Source: Thalassoglobus neptunius (GTDB lineage Bacteria; Planctomycetota; Planctomycetia; Planctomycetales; Planctomycetaceae). From it: 64,000 nt of DNA. The position numbers and the translations under genes were made by a program. The notes beneath the pieces are model-generated. The model searched no databases, was not told where the DNA came from, and saw only the letters and a list, made by a program, of their open reading frames with translations. This document shows positions 17,998 to 26,402 of this stretch, one piece after another. Where the stretch lies: the NCBI RefSeq assembly GCF_007859735.1, contig NZ_SIHI01000001.1, positions 1,100,170 through 1,164,169 of the forward strand, read 5' to 3'. Positions within the stretch are counted from its first letter, which is position 1; each line of letters starts with the position of its first letter.

Positions 17998-19938
17998 TTA
18001 CGGCTTCACTTCTTCGACTTCCATGCCGAGCTGTCGCATCTTTCGATACAGGTTTGAGCGGTGGAGGCCGAGGAATTCGGCGGCGTCGCTCATATTCCCT
18101 TGCATTCGTTTCACAGCTCGCTTGATGTATTCGCGCTGAAACTTGTTCGTCGCATCGGCGAGTCCGACTCCATCGGAGAGATCTTCGTAGGGATCGTGAG
18201 TCGGGCTGAGGATGAATGCGAGGTCTTCGACTTCGATTCGGTCTCCGCCTGCGAGAAAGGCGACACGCTCCATGAGGTTTCGAAGCTCGCGGACGTTTCC
18301 GGGCCAGCCGTGAATTCGCAGTCGCTTTTCTGCTTCTGGAGTGAACTCCAATGTCTTGCGCCCTGCGTCGCTGCAAAATCGTTTGAGGAAGAAGCGAGCC
18401 AGTGTCGTCACATCTTCAGGGCGCTCTCTCAGAGGAGGAATTTCAAGCGTGACAACACTTAACCGGTAATACAGATCCTGTCGAAACTTCTTCTGCGCGA
18501 CCATGTTGGTGAGATTCACGTTTGTGGCAGCGACAATTCGCACGTTGACCGGAATCTGCTGAGTGCCGCCAACGCGAGTGATGACCTTCTGTTCCAGAAC
18601 TCTCAGAAGCTTCGCCTGTCCGCCGAGACTCATGTCTCCGATTTCATCGAGGAAGAGCGTTCCACCTTCGGCCAGTTCAAACTTTCCAATATGGGTCGAT
18701 TGGGCATCTGTGAACGCCCCTTTTTCATGCCCGAAGAGTTCACTCTCGAGCAGCGATTCCGTCAATGCAGCACAGTTGACAGCGACAAACGGCTTGGAGG
18801 CTCGCGGACCATTGTGATGCAGAGCCTGAGCAGCCACTTCTTTTCCCGTTCCGCTTTCTCCGAGAATGAGAACGGGAAGCTCAGTGGCGGCGAGTCGGTC
18901 GATTGTTCCGCGAAGAGCGACGATCGACTCGTTCTCACCGATAATCGTGACGCCGCTCGAAACACGTTCGGTGAGATTTTGATTGCTGCGGACGAGGTTC
19001 TCGAGTTCCAGCGTGTTCTTGATCGCAATGGATGTGTGAACAGCGAAGTCCTGAACGGCAATCAGGTCGTCTTCCGTAAAATCGCCATCGAGTTTGTTAA
19101 TCAATTCGAAGGCGCCAATGCACTCCCCTTCCGCGTCGAAGAGTGGGACCGACAAAAGATTCCGCGTCTTGTATCCCGTCTGGCGGTCGACTGTCTGATC
19201 GAAACGAGAATCGGAATACGCATTGTCGACAACGACCGGCGATTGCGATTCAATCGTTTCACCGATGATTCCCTTATTGTCAGGAAGAAAGAGCTTGCCT
19301 CCTTCAACTCCCAGTGCGGGGCATGCGATGAGCATTCGCTGATTGCGATCCCAGATGAAGATACTCGCCCGATCAGCTCCGAGCAGCCTGGAGGCTTCTT
19401 CAGCGATCCGCTCCAGCAGGTGTTGAGTGTCCGTTTCGCCGGCGAAAGTATGTGCGAGCGCGTTTGTTGCGCGTAATCGTTGGACGGTTTGTTGTGCATG
19501 GTTGAATCTCGCAAGGTCGTTGATTCGGGAGCCGACGACTCTGGCGATCGCGAGTCCGTCGGTAAGTTGTGCAGGATCGAGTCGGACGCCAGAGAAAGCG
19601 AGGACATGTTGCTGCAACGATCCTGTTGCGACAAACATGTGGGCATCGTCACCGGCTGGACGTGACCAGACAGCGGCATTCTGATCCACAACGTCGTTGA
19701 GAAGCGGTCCGGGGAGCACGTCGATCGGTTCCCCGCGCGCTGCGATCGTTTCCCATCCTTCTTTGCGTTCCAGAACGGAACAGCGTGGGACTCCGAATTC
19801 GGCCGCAATATCTGTCACGATCTCCGGTAGTGATTCGAGCTGTAAGATTCGCTCACATGCCCGAATCAGGGATGCGTGAGCATTCGATCGTTGAAGCCAG
19901 GGGAGATCTCTCCATTTCAACCAAACTGATTCCTCCAT
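17998..19938 (-). CDS. Sigma-54-dependent activator with GAF sensor domains
   Basis: The 646-residue protein has an N-terminal region of about 165 residues that may be a degenerate sensor. A clear GAF domain follows at about 170-320 ([40 protein letters not shown]). The AAA+ domain at about 345-570 has Walker A GESGTGKE, the loop GAFTDA in place of the usual GAFTGA, and Walker [13 protein letters not shown]. The C-terminus is a Fis-type helix-turn-helix ([20 protein letters not shown]). It would open sigma-54 promoters in response to a small molecule or redox signal bound by GAF. No kinase partner or target operon lies beside it. Confidence 0.93.
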   Translation of the reverse strand: MEESVWLKWRDLPWLQRSNAHASLIRACERILQLESLPEIVTDIAAEFGVPRCSVLERKEGWETIAARGEPIDVLPGPLLNDVVDQNAAVWSRPAGDDAHMFVATGSLQQHVLAFSGVRLDPAQLTDGLAIARVVGSRINDLARFNHAQQTVQRLRATNALAHTFAGETDTQHLLERIAEEASRLLGADRASIFIWDRNQRMLIACPALGVEGGKLFLPDNKGIIGETIESQSPVVVDNAYSDSRFDQTVDRQTGYKTRNLLSVPLFDAEGECIGAFELINKLDGDFTEDDLIAVQDFAVHTSIAIKNTLELENLVRSNQNLTERVSSGVTIIGENESIVALRGTIDRLAATELPVLILGESGTGKEVAAQALHHNGPRASKPFVAVNCAALTESLLESELFGHEKGAFTDAQSTHIGKFELAEGGTLFLDEIGDMSLGGQAKLLRVLEQKVITRVGGTQQIPVNVRIVAATNVNLTNMVAQKKFRQDLYYRLSVVTLEIPPLRERPEDVTTLARFFLKRFCSDAGRKTLEFTPEAEKRLRIHGWPGNVRELRNLMERVAFLAGGDRIEVEDLAFILSPTHDPYEDLSDGVGLADATNKFQREYIKRAVKRMQGNMSDAAEFLGLHRSNLYRKMRQLGMEVEEVKP

Positions 19939-20056
19939 GATGCACTCCGAACGACAGTCTAAGTAATCGCGTTAATCTGACGACGCTTCTCCGGCAAAGT
20001 AGATTATTTCGCGACACATTGGCGTGATCAAGCCGACGACACAAGAAACTCGGTTT

Positions 20057-20788
20057 TCATTCAAAATGAGTGTCAATTTGACTGACCAAAACGGCCGCCA
20101 GAGCGATTGCGGCGGTCTCGACCCTCAGAATGTTCGACGAAATTGAGATCGGACGGGCTTCGGAATCACGCAGAAGCTGTAGTTCGTCGGGGCTGAATCC
20201 CCCTTCCGGGCCGATACAGACGATGATAGAGCTGACATTTTCGGGCAGGATTGGTGCTCGATGAGAACGTTCTTGTTTCTCCGGAACATCCCCGAACATC
20301 AGGTGAGAATGTTCGGCCTTTGATTGCTGTAAAAGTTCCGGAAGCGACGTGGTGGGCGCGATTTCCATCAATTGATTGCGGCCAGATTGCTTACAAGCTT
20401 CGATTGCTGTTCCGGTCAGACGTTCTAACTTTCCCGGTCGCGGTTTGACGACGCTTCGTTCGGTCAGGAGTGGAACGAAACGATCGACTCCCAGTTCGGT
20501 CGCTTTTTCAACGAGCCACTGAAGGCGGTCGCGTTTGGGCGGAGCGACGGCCAGCGTCAATGTTGTTGGGCGTTCTGCCGACTTGGCGGGGGCAGAGAGC
20601 AATCGAATTCGAACGGAACGTTTGGCGACTTCGATCAGCTGACCGGAAGCGCTCGTTCCGAGACCATCAAACAATTCGACTTCATTGCCCGTTTTTTGCC
20701 GGAGAACAGTGGCGAGATGATGAGCTTCCGGGCCGTCTAAAGTGATCTCATCTTCCCAAGGTCCGACATAATAGAAGCGGTCTGCCAT
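20057..20788 (-). CDS. rsmE: 16S rRNA (uracil(1498)-N(3))-methyltransferase
   Basis: The enzyme methylates U1498 of 16S rRNA using SAM. It is a SPOUT-fold protein: an N-terminal PUA-like part (MADRFYYVGPWEDEITLDGP, EAHHLATVLRQKTGNEVELFDG), then APPKRDRLQWLVEKATELGV and RFVPLLTERSVV, and the knotted C-terminal site IVCIGPEGGFSPDELQLL. Length (243) is normal. The start is placed at the ATG at 20788, which matches the family; the open frame to 20884 runs into an intergenic repeat. It follows the RND adaptor gene, separated by that repeat. Confidence 0.95.
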   Translation of the reverse strand: MADRFYYVGPWEDEITLDGPEAHHLATVLRQKTGNEVELFDGLGTSASGQLIEVAKRSVRIRLLSAPAKSAERPTTLTLAVAPPKRDRLQWLVEKATELGVDRFVPLLTERSVVKPRPGKLERLTGTAIEACKQSGRNQLMEIAPTTSLPELLQQSKAEHSHLMFGDVPEKQERSHRAPILPENVSSIIVCIGPEGGFSPDELQLLRDSEARPISISSNILRVETAAIALAAVLVSQIDTHFE

Positions 20789-20808
20789 TGGAGCATCTTC
20801 AGATTTGG

Positions 20809-20898
20809 TTTGCACTCTCTCGCACGAGCAAACAGAGTCTTTTAATTGATGAAACAGTACAAGCGAGTGCACAGGCGAGAGCAACTTGCTCTAGTTCT
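20809..20898 (+). repeat. 90-bp intergenic repeat, copy 1
   Basis: This stretch aligns without gaps to the complement of 63551-63640, with about 71 of 90 bases identical by hand count. Key blocks are CTCGCACGAG (itself a small dyad), AGCGAGTGCACAGG and the perfect dyad AGAGCAACTTGCTCT. Its end overlaps the stop codon of the adaptor gene. It lies between two genes transcribed on the minus strand. Confidence 0.75.
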
Positions 20899-22405
20899 GT
20901 CCGCTTTCCTCTGTCGCGGTTGCTTGCGAAGCGGGGAACTCCAGATAGGGGATGCGAAGCCGTGCCGTTTCGTCGCGAAGCGTTCGAACTTGCCGCACAT
21001 CGAGAAGGGACCCGGCCGACAAAATGTCCAGATTGGATGTGACAATCTGGTCACCGGGGGCGATTTCTCCATCGACCAGTGCGAAGGACTGGAGCTTCTG
21101 CAGAATGCGAATCTTGCGAGGGCTGACGGTCAGTGGAGTGTCAGCAGAGGCTGATTGATCGCGGTTAACGACGAAGACAACGTCGCCATTGATCGCTTCC
21201 CTTGGAATCAGGAGTCCCTGATCGGTGTCGAGAATTCCTCCGTCAATTCTTGCATAGACGAACACGCCCGGTTTGAGGGGAGTCGATTGCTCTCGGTTAT
21301 CGACTTCGACAAACACCTGCACCGTTCGGGTTTTTTCATCAGCCTGCGGATTCACACGACTGATGTATCCGGTCCGTGACGGGCGGGCTGGGTTCAGTAA
21401 GTCTGTCTCGCGAGTTGCCAGACGTGCTTCTGTCCGTTTGCCCTGACCCAACAACTTGCCGAGGATGATGGCATCTTCGAGTGGAAGTCCAATGGGGACT
21501 TCAACCCGATCGATTGCAGTGAGTTCAACGATCGGGTCACCGGCTCGCACATACTGGCCCTGTTCGACGTGAACTTCGCTGATGATTCCAGAAATCCCAG
21601 CCCGCACAGTCGCCTTTTCGAGGTCCTGTCGAGCGAGGCTGAGTTCGCTTTCTTGTACTGATGTCTGAGCTGTCAGCTCTTCGACTTGGGGAGCAATCAA
21701 TTCGATCGTGTTTCTGAGTCGTTTGACCGTCTCATTCTGGCGGGCGAAATCGAGTTCTTCCTGATCGACGGTTGCCTGGCTTCCCGCACCGCGAGAGAGA
21801 AGTTCCTTCGCCCGTTCCAGTTCTCCGCGAATCAACGCGAGTTGTCTTTCTTGTAAGGCGAGGAGTTCTTCATTGAGCTGTTTTTCTTGAACGAGTCGAT
21901 TGAGCCGGGCATGCGAGACCCGCAGTTGAGCTTCAGTCTGCGCGACGCGCTCTTGATAGACCTGACTGTCAATCTGGACGAGGATGTCTCCAAACGTTCG
22001 ACGCGAACGGCCATCGGGTTGGGTTTCGACCGTTGGTCCTTTGACCTCAACACCCACTTCCAAGTGGCTTTTCTCGGTGATCCGTCCGCTGACTTCCGCG
22101 GAGACGGTCACTTGAGTGTCGGGCTGAACGGTTCCGAATCCCGGAAAAAATCGCCTCACGGGGATCCGTTCTGTTTCAAACGCTTCGACTTTCAGGACGA
22201 CAGGCGGAGGGTTTTCACGCGGAGGAGCCGACTTCAGGCGTGCCAATGCCATGAATACGTTCATCGCGAAAAAGATCGCCAGTGCGCCACAAACGACGGT
22301 AATAATGACACGCCGCCACATGGAAGTTGATGAGCCACTCTTGGGCGTCGGACTCCCTTTCGGACTTGTGGAGGCAGATTGTGGAGGCGTTTGGACTTTG
22401 GGCAT
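20891..22405 (-). CDS. RND efflux periplasmic adaptor (HlyD/MFP family)
   Basis: A cytoplasmic Ser/Pro-rich tail of 28 residues precedes a membrane helix at about 30-52 (WRRVIITVVCGALAIFFAMN). Periplasmic adaptor parts follow: VQPDTQVTVSAEVSGRI begins the lipoyl half, a long alpha-hairpin coiled coil covers about 150-260 (QERVAQTEAQLRVSHARLNR onward), then the second lipoyl half ATVRAGISGIISEVHVEQGQ, beta-barrel and membrane-proximal domains. These proteins link an inner-membrane RND pump to an outer-membrane channel. No pump or TolC-like gene is adjacent, so the partner must be encoded elsewhere. The C-terminal 40 residues (QVRTLRDETARLRIPYLEF) are extra. Confidence 0.88.
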   Translation of the reverse strand: MPKVQTPPQSASTSPKGSPTPKSGSSTSMWRRVIITVVCGALAIFFAMNVFMALARLKSAPPRENPPPVVLKVEAFETERIPVRRFFPGFGTVQPDTQVTVSAEVSGRITEKSHLEVGVEVKGPTVETQPDGRSRRTFGDILVQIDSQVYQERVAQTEAQLRVSHARLNRLVQEKQLNEELLALQERQLALIRGELERAKELLSRGAGSQATVDQEELDFARQNETVKRLRNTIELIAPQVEELTAQTSVQESELSLARQDLEKATVRAGISGIISEVHVEQGQYVRAGDPIVELTAIDRVEVPIGLPLEDAIILGKLLGQGKRTEARLATRETDLLNPARPSRTGYISRVNPQADEKTRTVQVFVEVDNREQSTPLKPGVFVYARIDGGILDTDQGLLIPREAINGDVVFVVNRDQSASADTPLTVSPRKIRILQKLQSFALVDGEIAPGDQIVTSNLDILSAGSLLDVRQVRTLRDETARLRIPYLEFPASQATATEESGQN

Positions 22406-23072
22406 TGTCAGCCTGTTTTAAGAATGATTCCAGATTGACTACAATGACGTCTCAAGGGAAACGGACATTCTGCCACAAGATCCCTCATCATCAGGTCTTC
22501 GGTCGAGTGATTCTGAGGGACCGTGCATCCGTTCGAACGACCTCACGAAGAGTTTCGTGTTATATCAGGTGCATCGATCGAGCAGGGACATGGATTGAGA
22601 ACAGTTACGTCAGATGTTTGCAGTGCGATTGCTTCGATTTCAAGTTCGCATCAGCATTCCCATTCTTAAGGAAAGTGACGGGTGAAAAATCCATTTCCCA
22701 CGCAGAGATGAACCCGGACAGTCAATGAGATGTCACGAACCATTCGTCACATCAAGTTCGAGAGTTTTCACAGGAGCAGCTCGACCGCGACTTTTTCCAG
22801 TGATCACGTCTTCGCTTGTTCGCACTTTCGAATCGGTTTTCCGGAATTCAGGCGAGCAAACAGGCTGCAAACAATGTCAAATAGTCCAACCAAATACATC
22901 AGAGAGAGCAGTGTGCTCTCGACGTGATCTGAAAACCTGTGAAGCGAGTACTTTTTCGAAGCCCTCATTGTGTAAAAATTGGTTTCAGGAACAGTTCGCA
23001 CGGTCGAATTGTTTCTGAATCGTATTCCATGAGCAATGCGACTTTTCAGGATTCCTTAACGAAGCAGCATCG
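22406..23072. other. 667-bp interval without a recognisable gene
   Basis: Open frames here have no ribosome site and no protein-like composition. The interval separates the divergent adaptor and PhyH genes and should hold both promoters; I cannot place them with confidence. Confidence 0.45.
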
Positions 23073-23867
23073 ATGACGGACTCATTAACCGAGGATCTCA
23101 GTTCTATTCATGATTTTCCGCTCGAACAGCAAGCTCTTTTCGAACAGAACGGTTTTCTGGTCCTTCGAGAATTTGTCGACAAAAATGTTGTCGATGAGAT
23201 GCTTCAAATCACACAAGATCACCGTCGCCGAGCAGTTGAGCCGGTCGAGTATGAATCGGATCTCAACTATCCCGGAGCTCCACGGTCGCGGCAGGAGAGT
23301 GGAGGAACAACGATTCGACGCCTGAAACAGGCCCATTGTCGCGGCATCGTCTTCACGAACTGGATCAATTCAGACGCACTCAAATCGCGACTCGAACGTC
23401 TGCTCGGCCCACGACTTGTTTGCCCGCTGGCTCATCACAATTGCATCATGACCAAAGAGCCAGCTTACAGCAGCGATACCGGCTGGCATCAGGATATTCG
23501 CTACTGGTCGTATGAAAAGCCGAATCTGATCAGCGTCTGGCTGGCGTTGGGGAAAGAATCTTTGGAGAACGGATGCCTTCAGGTGATTCCGGGATCTCAT
23601 CGCATGGGTTTCGGGCAACATCAATTCGATCGTGAATTGTTTTTCCGAGACGATCTTGCGGAGAACCAAAGGCTCCTCGAACAGCGGCAACCGGTTGAAT
23701 TGAATCCGGGGGATGTTTTGTTGTTCCATTGTCGAACGCTGCATGCCGCGACTCGGAACTATTCCAACACCACCAAGTTCTCCGTTGTCTTTACGTTTCG
23801 GGCAGCAGACAATTCTCCGCGTCCAGGATCGCGTTCCGCATCCATGCCGGAGATGCTTCTTCCATGA
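23073..23867 (+). CDS. Phytanoyl-CoA dioxygenase (PhyH) family protein
   Basis: This is a non-haem Fe(II)/2-oxoglutarate oxygenase. The iron ligands are visible: HQD in TGWHQDIRYWSYEKPNLISV near residue 140, and the distal His in LLFHCRTLHAATRNYSNTTK near 228, with the 2-oxoglutarate-binding Arg shortly after. WLALGKESLENGCLQVIPGS is the typical core strand. Length (264) fits the family, whose bacterial members hydroxylate varied small molecules; the substrate is unknown. The larE gene starts 53 bp after its stop on the same strand, so they may be co-transcribed. Confidence 0.9.
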   Translation: MTDSLTEDLSSIHDFPLEQQALFEQNGFLVLREFVDKNVVDEMLQITQDHRRRAVEPVEYESDLNYPGAPRSRQESGGTTIRRLKQAHCRGIVFTNWINSDALKSRLERLLGPRLVCPLAHHNCIMTKEPAYSSDTGWHQDIRYWSYEKPNLISVWLALGKESLENGCLQVIPGSHRMGFGQHQFDRELFFRDDLAENQRLLEQRQPVELNPGDVLLFHCRTLHAATRNYSNTTKFSVVFTFRAADNSPRPGSRSASMPEMLLP

Positions 23868-23919
23868 CAGTATTGTGGGGGACGTTTTCGAATGATCCGT
23901 CCAGCAAAGAGGTGTCCAC

Positions 23920-24783
23920 GTGAGTGGTTCGCAAGAGGTTCAAGCTTCGATCGATCACAAGAAACAGGCGTTGTTTGAACACGTCCAGCAATACGGACCG
24001 ACAGTTGTCGCGTTTTCCGGTGGCGTCGACAGTGCGGTCGTCGCACGTGCTGTTCATGAAGTTTGGGGAGATCAATCTCTGGCAGCAACGGCATCGAGCG
24101 CGTCTCTCGCTTCCGGAGAACTTGAAGAAGCGCAGCAAATTGCGGAGTTGATCGGGATACGACACGAAGTCGTGCGGACGGAAGAGTTTCTCGTCGAAGG
24201 GTATCAACAGAATCTCGGCGACCGCTGCTTCTACTGTAAGTCGGAGCTTTACACCGTCCTCCGATCCAAATTTCCGGAGTCTGAGTTTCCGACGATCTGC
24301 AACGGGGCCAATCTGGACGACCTGGGTGACCATCGTCCCGGAATGCGGGCAGCTTCTGATCATCAGGTTCGTAGCCCGCTGATCGACGCGGGGCTGAATA
24401 AGACGGATGTTCGCTCTCTCGCCCAACATTGGAACCTCCCGATTTGGGACAAGCCAGCGATGCCGTGTCTGTCGAGTCGCATCGCCCACGGAGTTGAGGT
24501 GACCCCCGAGCGAGTGCAGCGGGTTGATCGAGCAGAGGCCTATCTCAAGTCGGCTTTGAATGTCAAAAACCTGCGTGTCCGGCATGAGGCCAACGATCTT
24601 GCCCGCATCGAAGTTTCGATTGATGTGCTTCCCCGGTTTCTCGACGAAACGTTCCGAAACCGTCTGACCGAAGAGTTCCGCCGGATCGGATTTCTTTTCG
24701 TCACTTTAGATCTCGAAGGATTTCGCTCCGGGAGTATGAATCAAACGTTGGATCTCGTCGAAATCCAGTTGGAAAAAGATTAA
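23920..24783 (+). CDS. larE: ATP-dependent sacrificial sulfur transferase LarE
   Basis: LarE adenylates the nicotinate-derived precursor and donates sulfur for the nickel-pincer cofactor of lactate racemase-type enzymes. The PP-loop SGGVDS is at residues 33-38. NGANLDDLGDHRPGMRAA and PAMPCLSSRIAHG are family signatures; Cys183 in the latter aligns with the sacrificial Cys. A further CFYC pair (Cys103, Cys106) gives three cysteines, which may mean an iron-sulfur-cluster type of LarE. The start is a GTG at 23920 with AGAGGTG before it. larB, larC and a racemase are not nearby. Confidence 0.9.
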   Translation: MSGSQEVQASIDHKKQALFEHVQQYGPTVVAFSGGVDSAVVARAVHEVWGDQSLAATASSASLASGELEEAQQIAELIGIRHEVVRTEEFLVEGYQQNLGDRCFYCKSELYTVLRSKFPESEFPTICNGANLDDLGDHRPGMRAASDHQVRSPLIDAGLNKTDVRSLAQHWNLPIWDKPAMPCLSSRIAHGVEVTPERVQRVDRAEAYLKSALNVKNLRVRHEANDLARIEVSIDVLPRFLDETFRNRLTEEFRRIGFLFVTLDLEGFRSGSMNQTLDLVEIQLEKD

Positions 24784-25151
24784 GAAGGTAACCCGCATCC
24801 ATTTTCAAGCGGTGAGGATTACAACGCACATGCGTGTTGGATTTTCCGGCTCGGAAAAATCTGACGGAACGTATCTCACATCTCCGTGTACAAATGCGTA
24901 TTATTGGAACCCGGAAAAGTTTGTCGTGAACTCGTTCGCGATGAGATGAAAATATACTGAATCGTTGTTCACGAGTTTCCGCCTGAGAATTATCGGGCCC
25001 TCCCAACAGGGACATTCGGGAGCAGGAGAAAGCAGCGATTCGATTTCGCATACGGGCTGAAGTCGATTACGGATTGACGAGAACTCTCAACGATCATGAT
25101 TCAACGTGAACCGGATCGCTCTTTGAGACTCGCAGAGAAAATTCCCACGCA
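24784..25151. other. 368-bp intergenic region
   Basis: No gene is seen. TTTTCCG-GCT-CGGAAAA at 24842-24858 is a weak hairpin without a T-run, possibly the end of the larE transcript. The promoter of the next pair must lie here. Confidence 0.35.
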
Positions 25152-26402
25152 ATGAGTAGTGAGTGGCTATCAAGAGCGGTCAACGTTTTCAAAAGAGACG
25201 TTCCAGAAACGCCGCAACCGTTTGATGTCGAGTGCGAATGCGGACAGCGTCACACCGGTCTTCGCCGCGTTCGCTTTCAGCATCTCGTCTGTAAGTCCTG
25301 CGGCGGTTCACTATTCATTCTTCCTCGTGATTCTTATCCCCCTCCACTCGATCCTGCCAAACGCAAAAAACGACGCAAAAAACGACGCAGCAAACGTCGC
25401 CCGAAAGAGAATAAACGCCCGACTCCGCTCGACTTCTCTCAACCGGATGAAGTCGAAATCCCAGCTTCGGAGGATTCCTCACCGAATTCAGCACCGAAAC
25501 CAGCATCGAACAAGAAGCTTCCCAAAGAGGTTTACGAAGAAGATCCCGGACCCGGATTTATCATTCGTCAAATCGAAGGGACTGTCGGCTTCGTGTCGGC
25601 ATTTCGGGATGCGTTCCTGGGGTTTTGGTCTCCCCATCGAAAGATCGGGCTGTTGATCTTTTGTCTGCTGGCAGCTACGGTGTTTTACTCGATCCGTCGG
25701 TCTACGCTTGCACAGGCCGAGATTGACGCGAGAGAAAAATTCGCGGCGGCGATTGATTTGATTGCAGAAGAACGATGGAGTGATGCGAAGGCAGAATTGA
25801 AGGACGCCGTCGAAGCGGTCGATCGCCTCGGACGCACGGATCGGGAAGCGAGTCAGATTCGTCAGATGCATTCAGAAATTCAGGCGTTCACGGGGCTGTC
25901 TCAATACACTTTGTTCGAACTGACTGAAGATGCCGAGAAGACGTATGTCGCGGAGGGCATGGAAGCATGGCAGGAACGGTTCCGGATCAGATATCAAGAT
26001 GAGTGGCTCATCATTGAAGGAAACCTGCGCCCCGTTCATTCCTATCAAGGGCAGAACGGATCGCTTTCCCTCGAACTGGAATTCCCGTGGGTCGTTGGAG
26101 ATCGCCCGCGGGAAGTGAGCGTTCTCGTTGACTTCCCTCTCGCAAAGGGGCTGCCGGTGGTTTCATCTGAACCGTACGATGACAGCCCCGGTCAGTATTC
26201 AATTTTCGCGGCTCAAATCGAAGACTGTTCGCTCGGCCTCAACGGCAACTGGATCGTTCGATTGAATCCGCGGACCGCGTTTTTCTGGTCAGATGAAAAA
26301 ACCTACCGTCAGACGAATCTGAATGTGGGATCGATTCTCAGCCAGGAAGAGTTGGAACACATTCTCGCCCAACAGGCAAAATGGATGGGGGTACGAGATT
26401 AA
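25152..26402 (+). CDS. Zinc-ribbon, Lys-rich single-helix membrane protein
   Basis: No named family is recognised. The N-terminus has a four-Cys zinc ribbon (CECGQRHTGLRR, then LVCKSCGGSLFILPRDSYPP). A very basic stretch at about 74-95 (KRKKRRKKRRSKRRPKENKR) and a disordered acidic linker follow. Near residues 170-187 is one membrane helix (IGLLIFCLLAATVFYSI). The outer part has a helical segment (AREKFAAAIDLIAEERWSDA) and a beta-rich C-terminal domain. It may sense or scaffold across the membrane. Its stop overlaps the start of the next gene by one base (TAATG), so the two are translationally coupled. Confidence 0.8.
   Translation: MSSEWLSRAVNVFKRDVPETPQPFDVECECGQRHTGLRRVRFQHLVCKSCGGSLFILPRDSYPPPLDPAKRKKRRKKRRSKRRPKENKRPTPLDFSQPDEVEIPASEDSSPNSAPKPASNKKLPKEVYEEDPGPGFIIRQIEGTVGFVSAFRDAFLGFWSPHRKIGLLIFCLLAATVFYSIRRSTLAQAEIDAREKFAAAIDLIAEERWSDAKAELKDAVEAVDRLGRTDREASQIRQMHSEIQAFTGLSQYTLFELTEDAEKTYVAEGMEAWQERFRIRYQDEWLIIEGNLRPVHSYQGQNGSLSLELEFPWVVGDRPREVSVLVDFPLAKGLPVVSSEPYDDSPGQYSIFAAQIEDCSLGLNGNWIVRLNPRTAFFWSDEKTYRQTNLNVGSILSQEELEHILAQQAKWMGVRD

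Noticed and set aside
18691-19476. 261-residue plus-strand frame over the sigma-54 activator
   Set aside because: It lies opposite a well-supported AAA+ and GAF protein and shows no domain.
23791-24585. 264-residue minus-strand frame over larE
   Set aside because: LarE on the plus strand has all its motifs; the opposite frame is a shadow.
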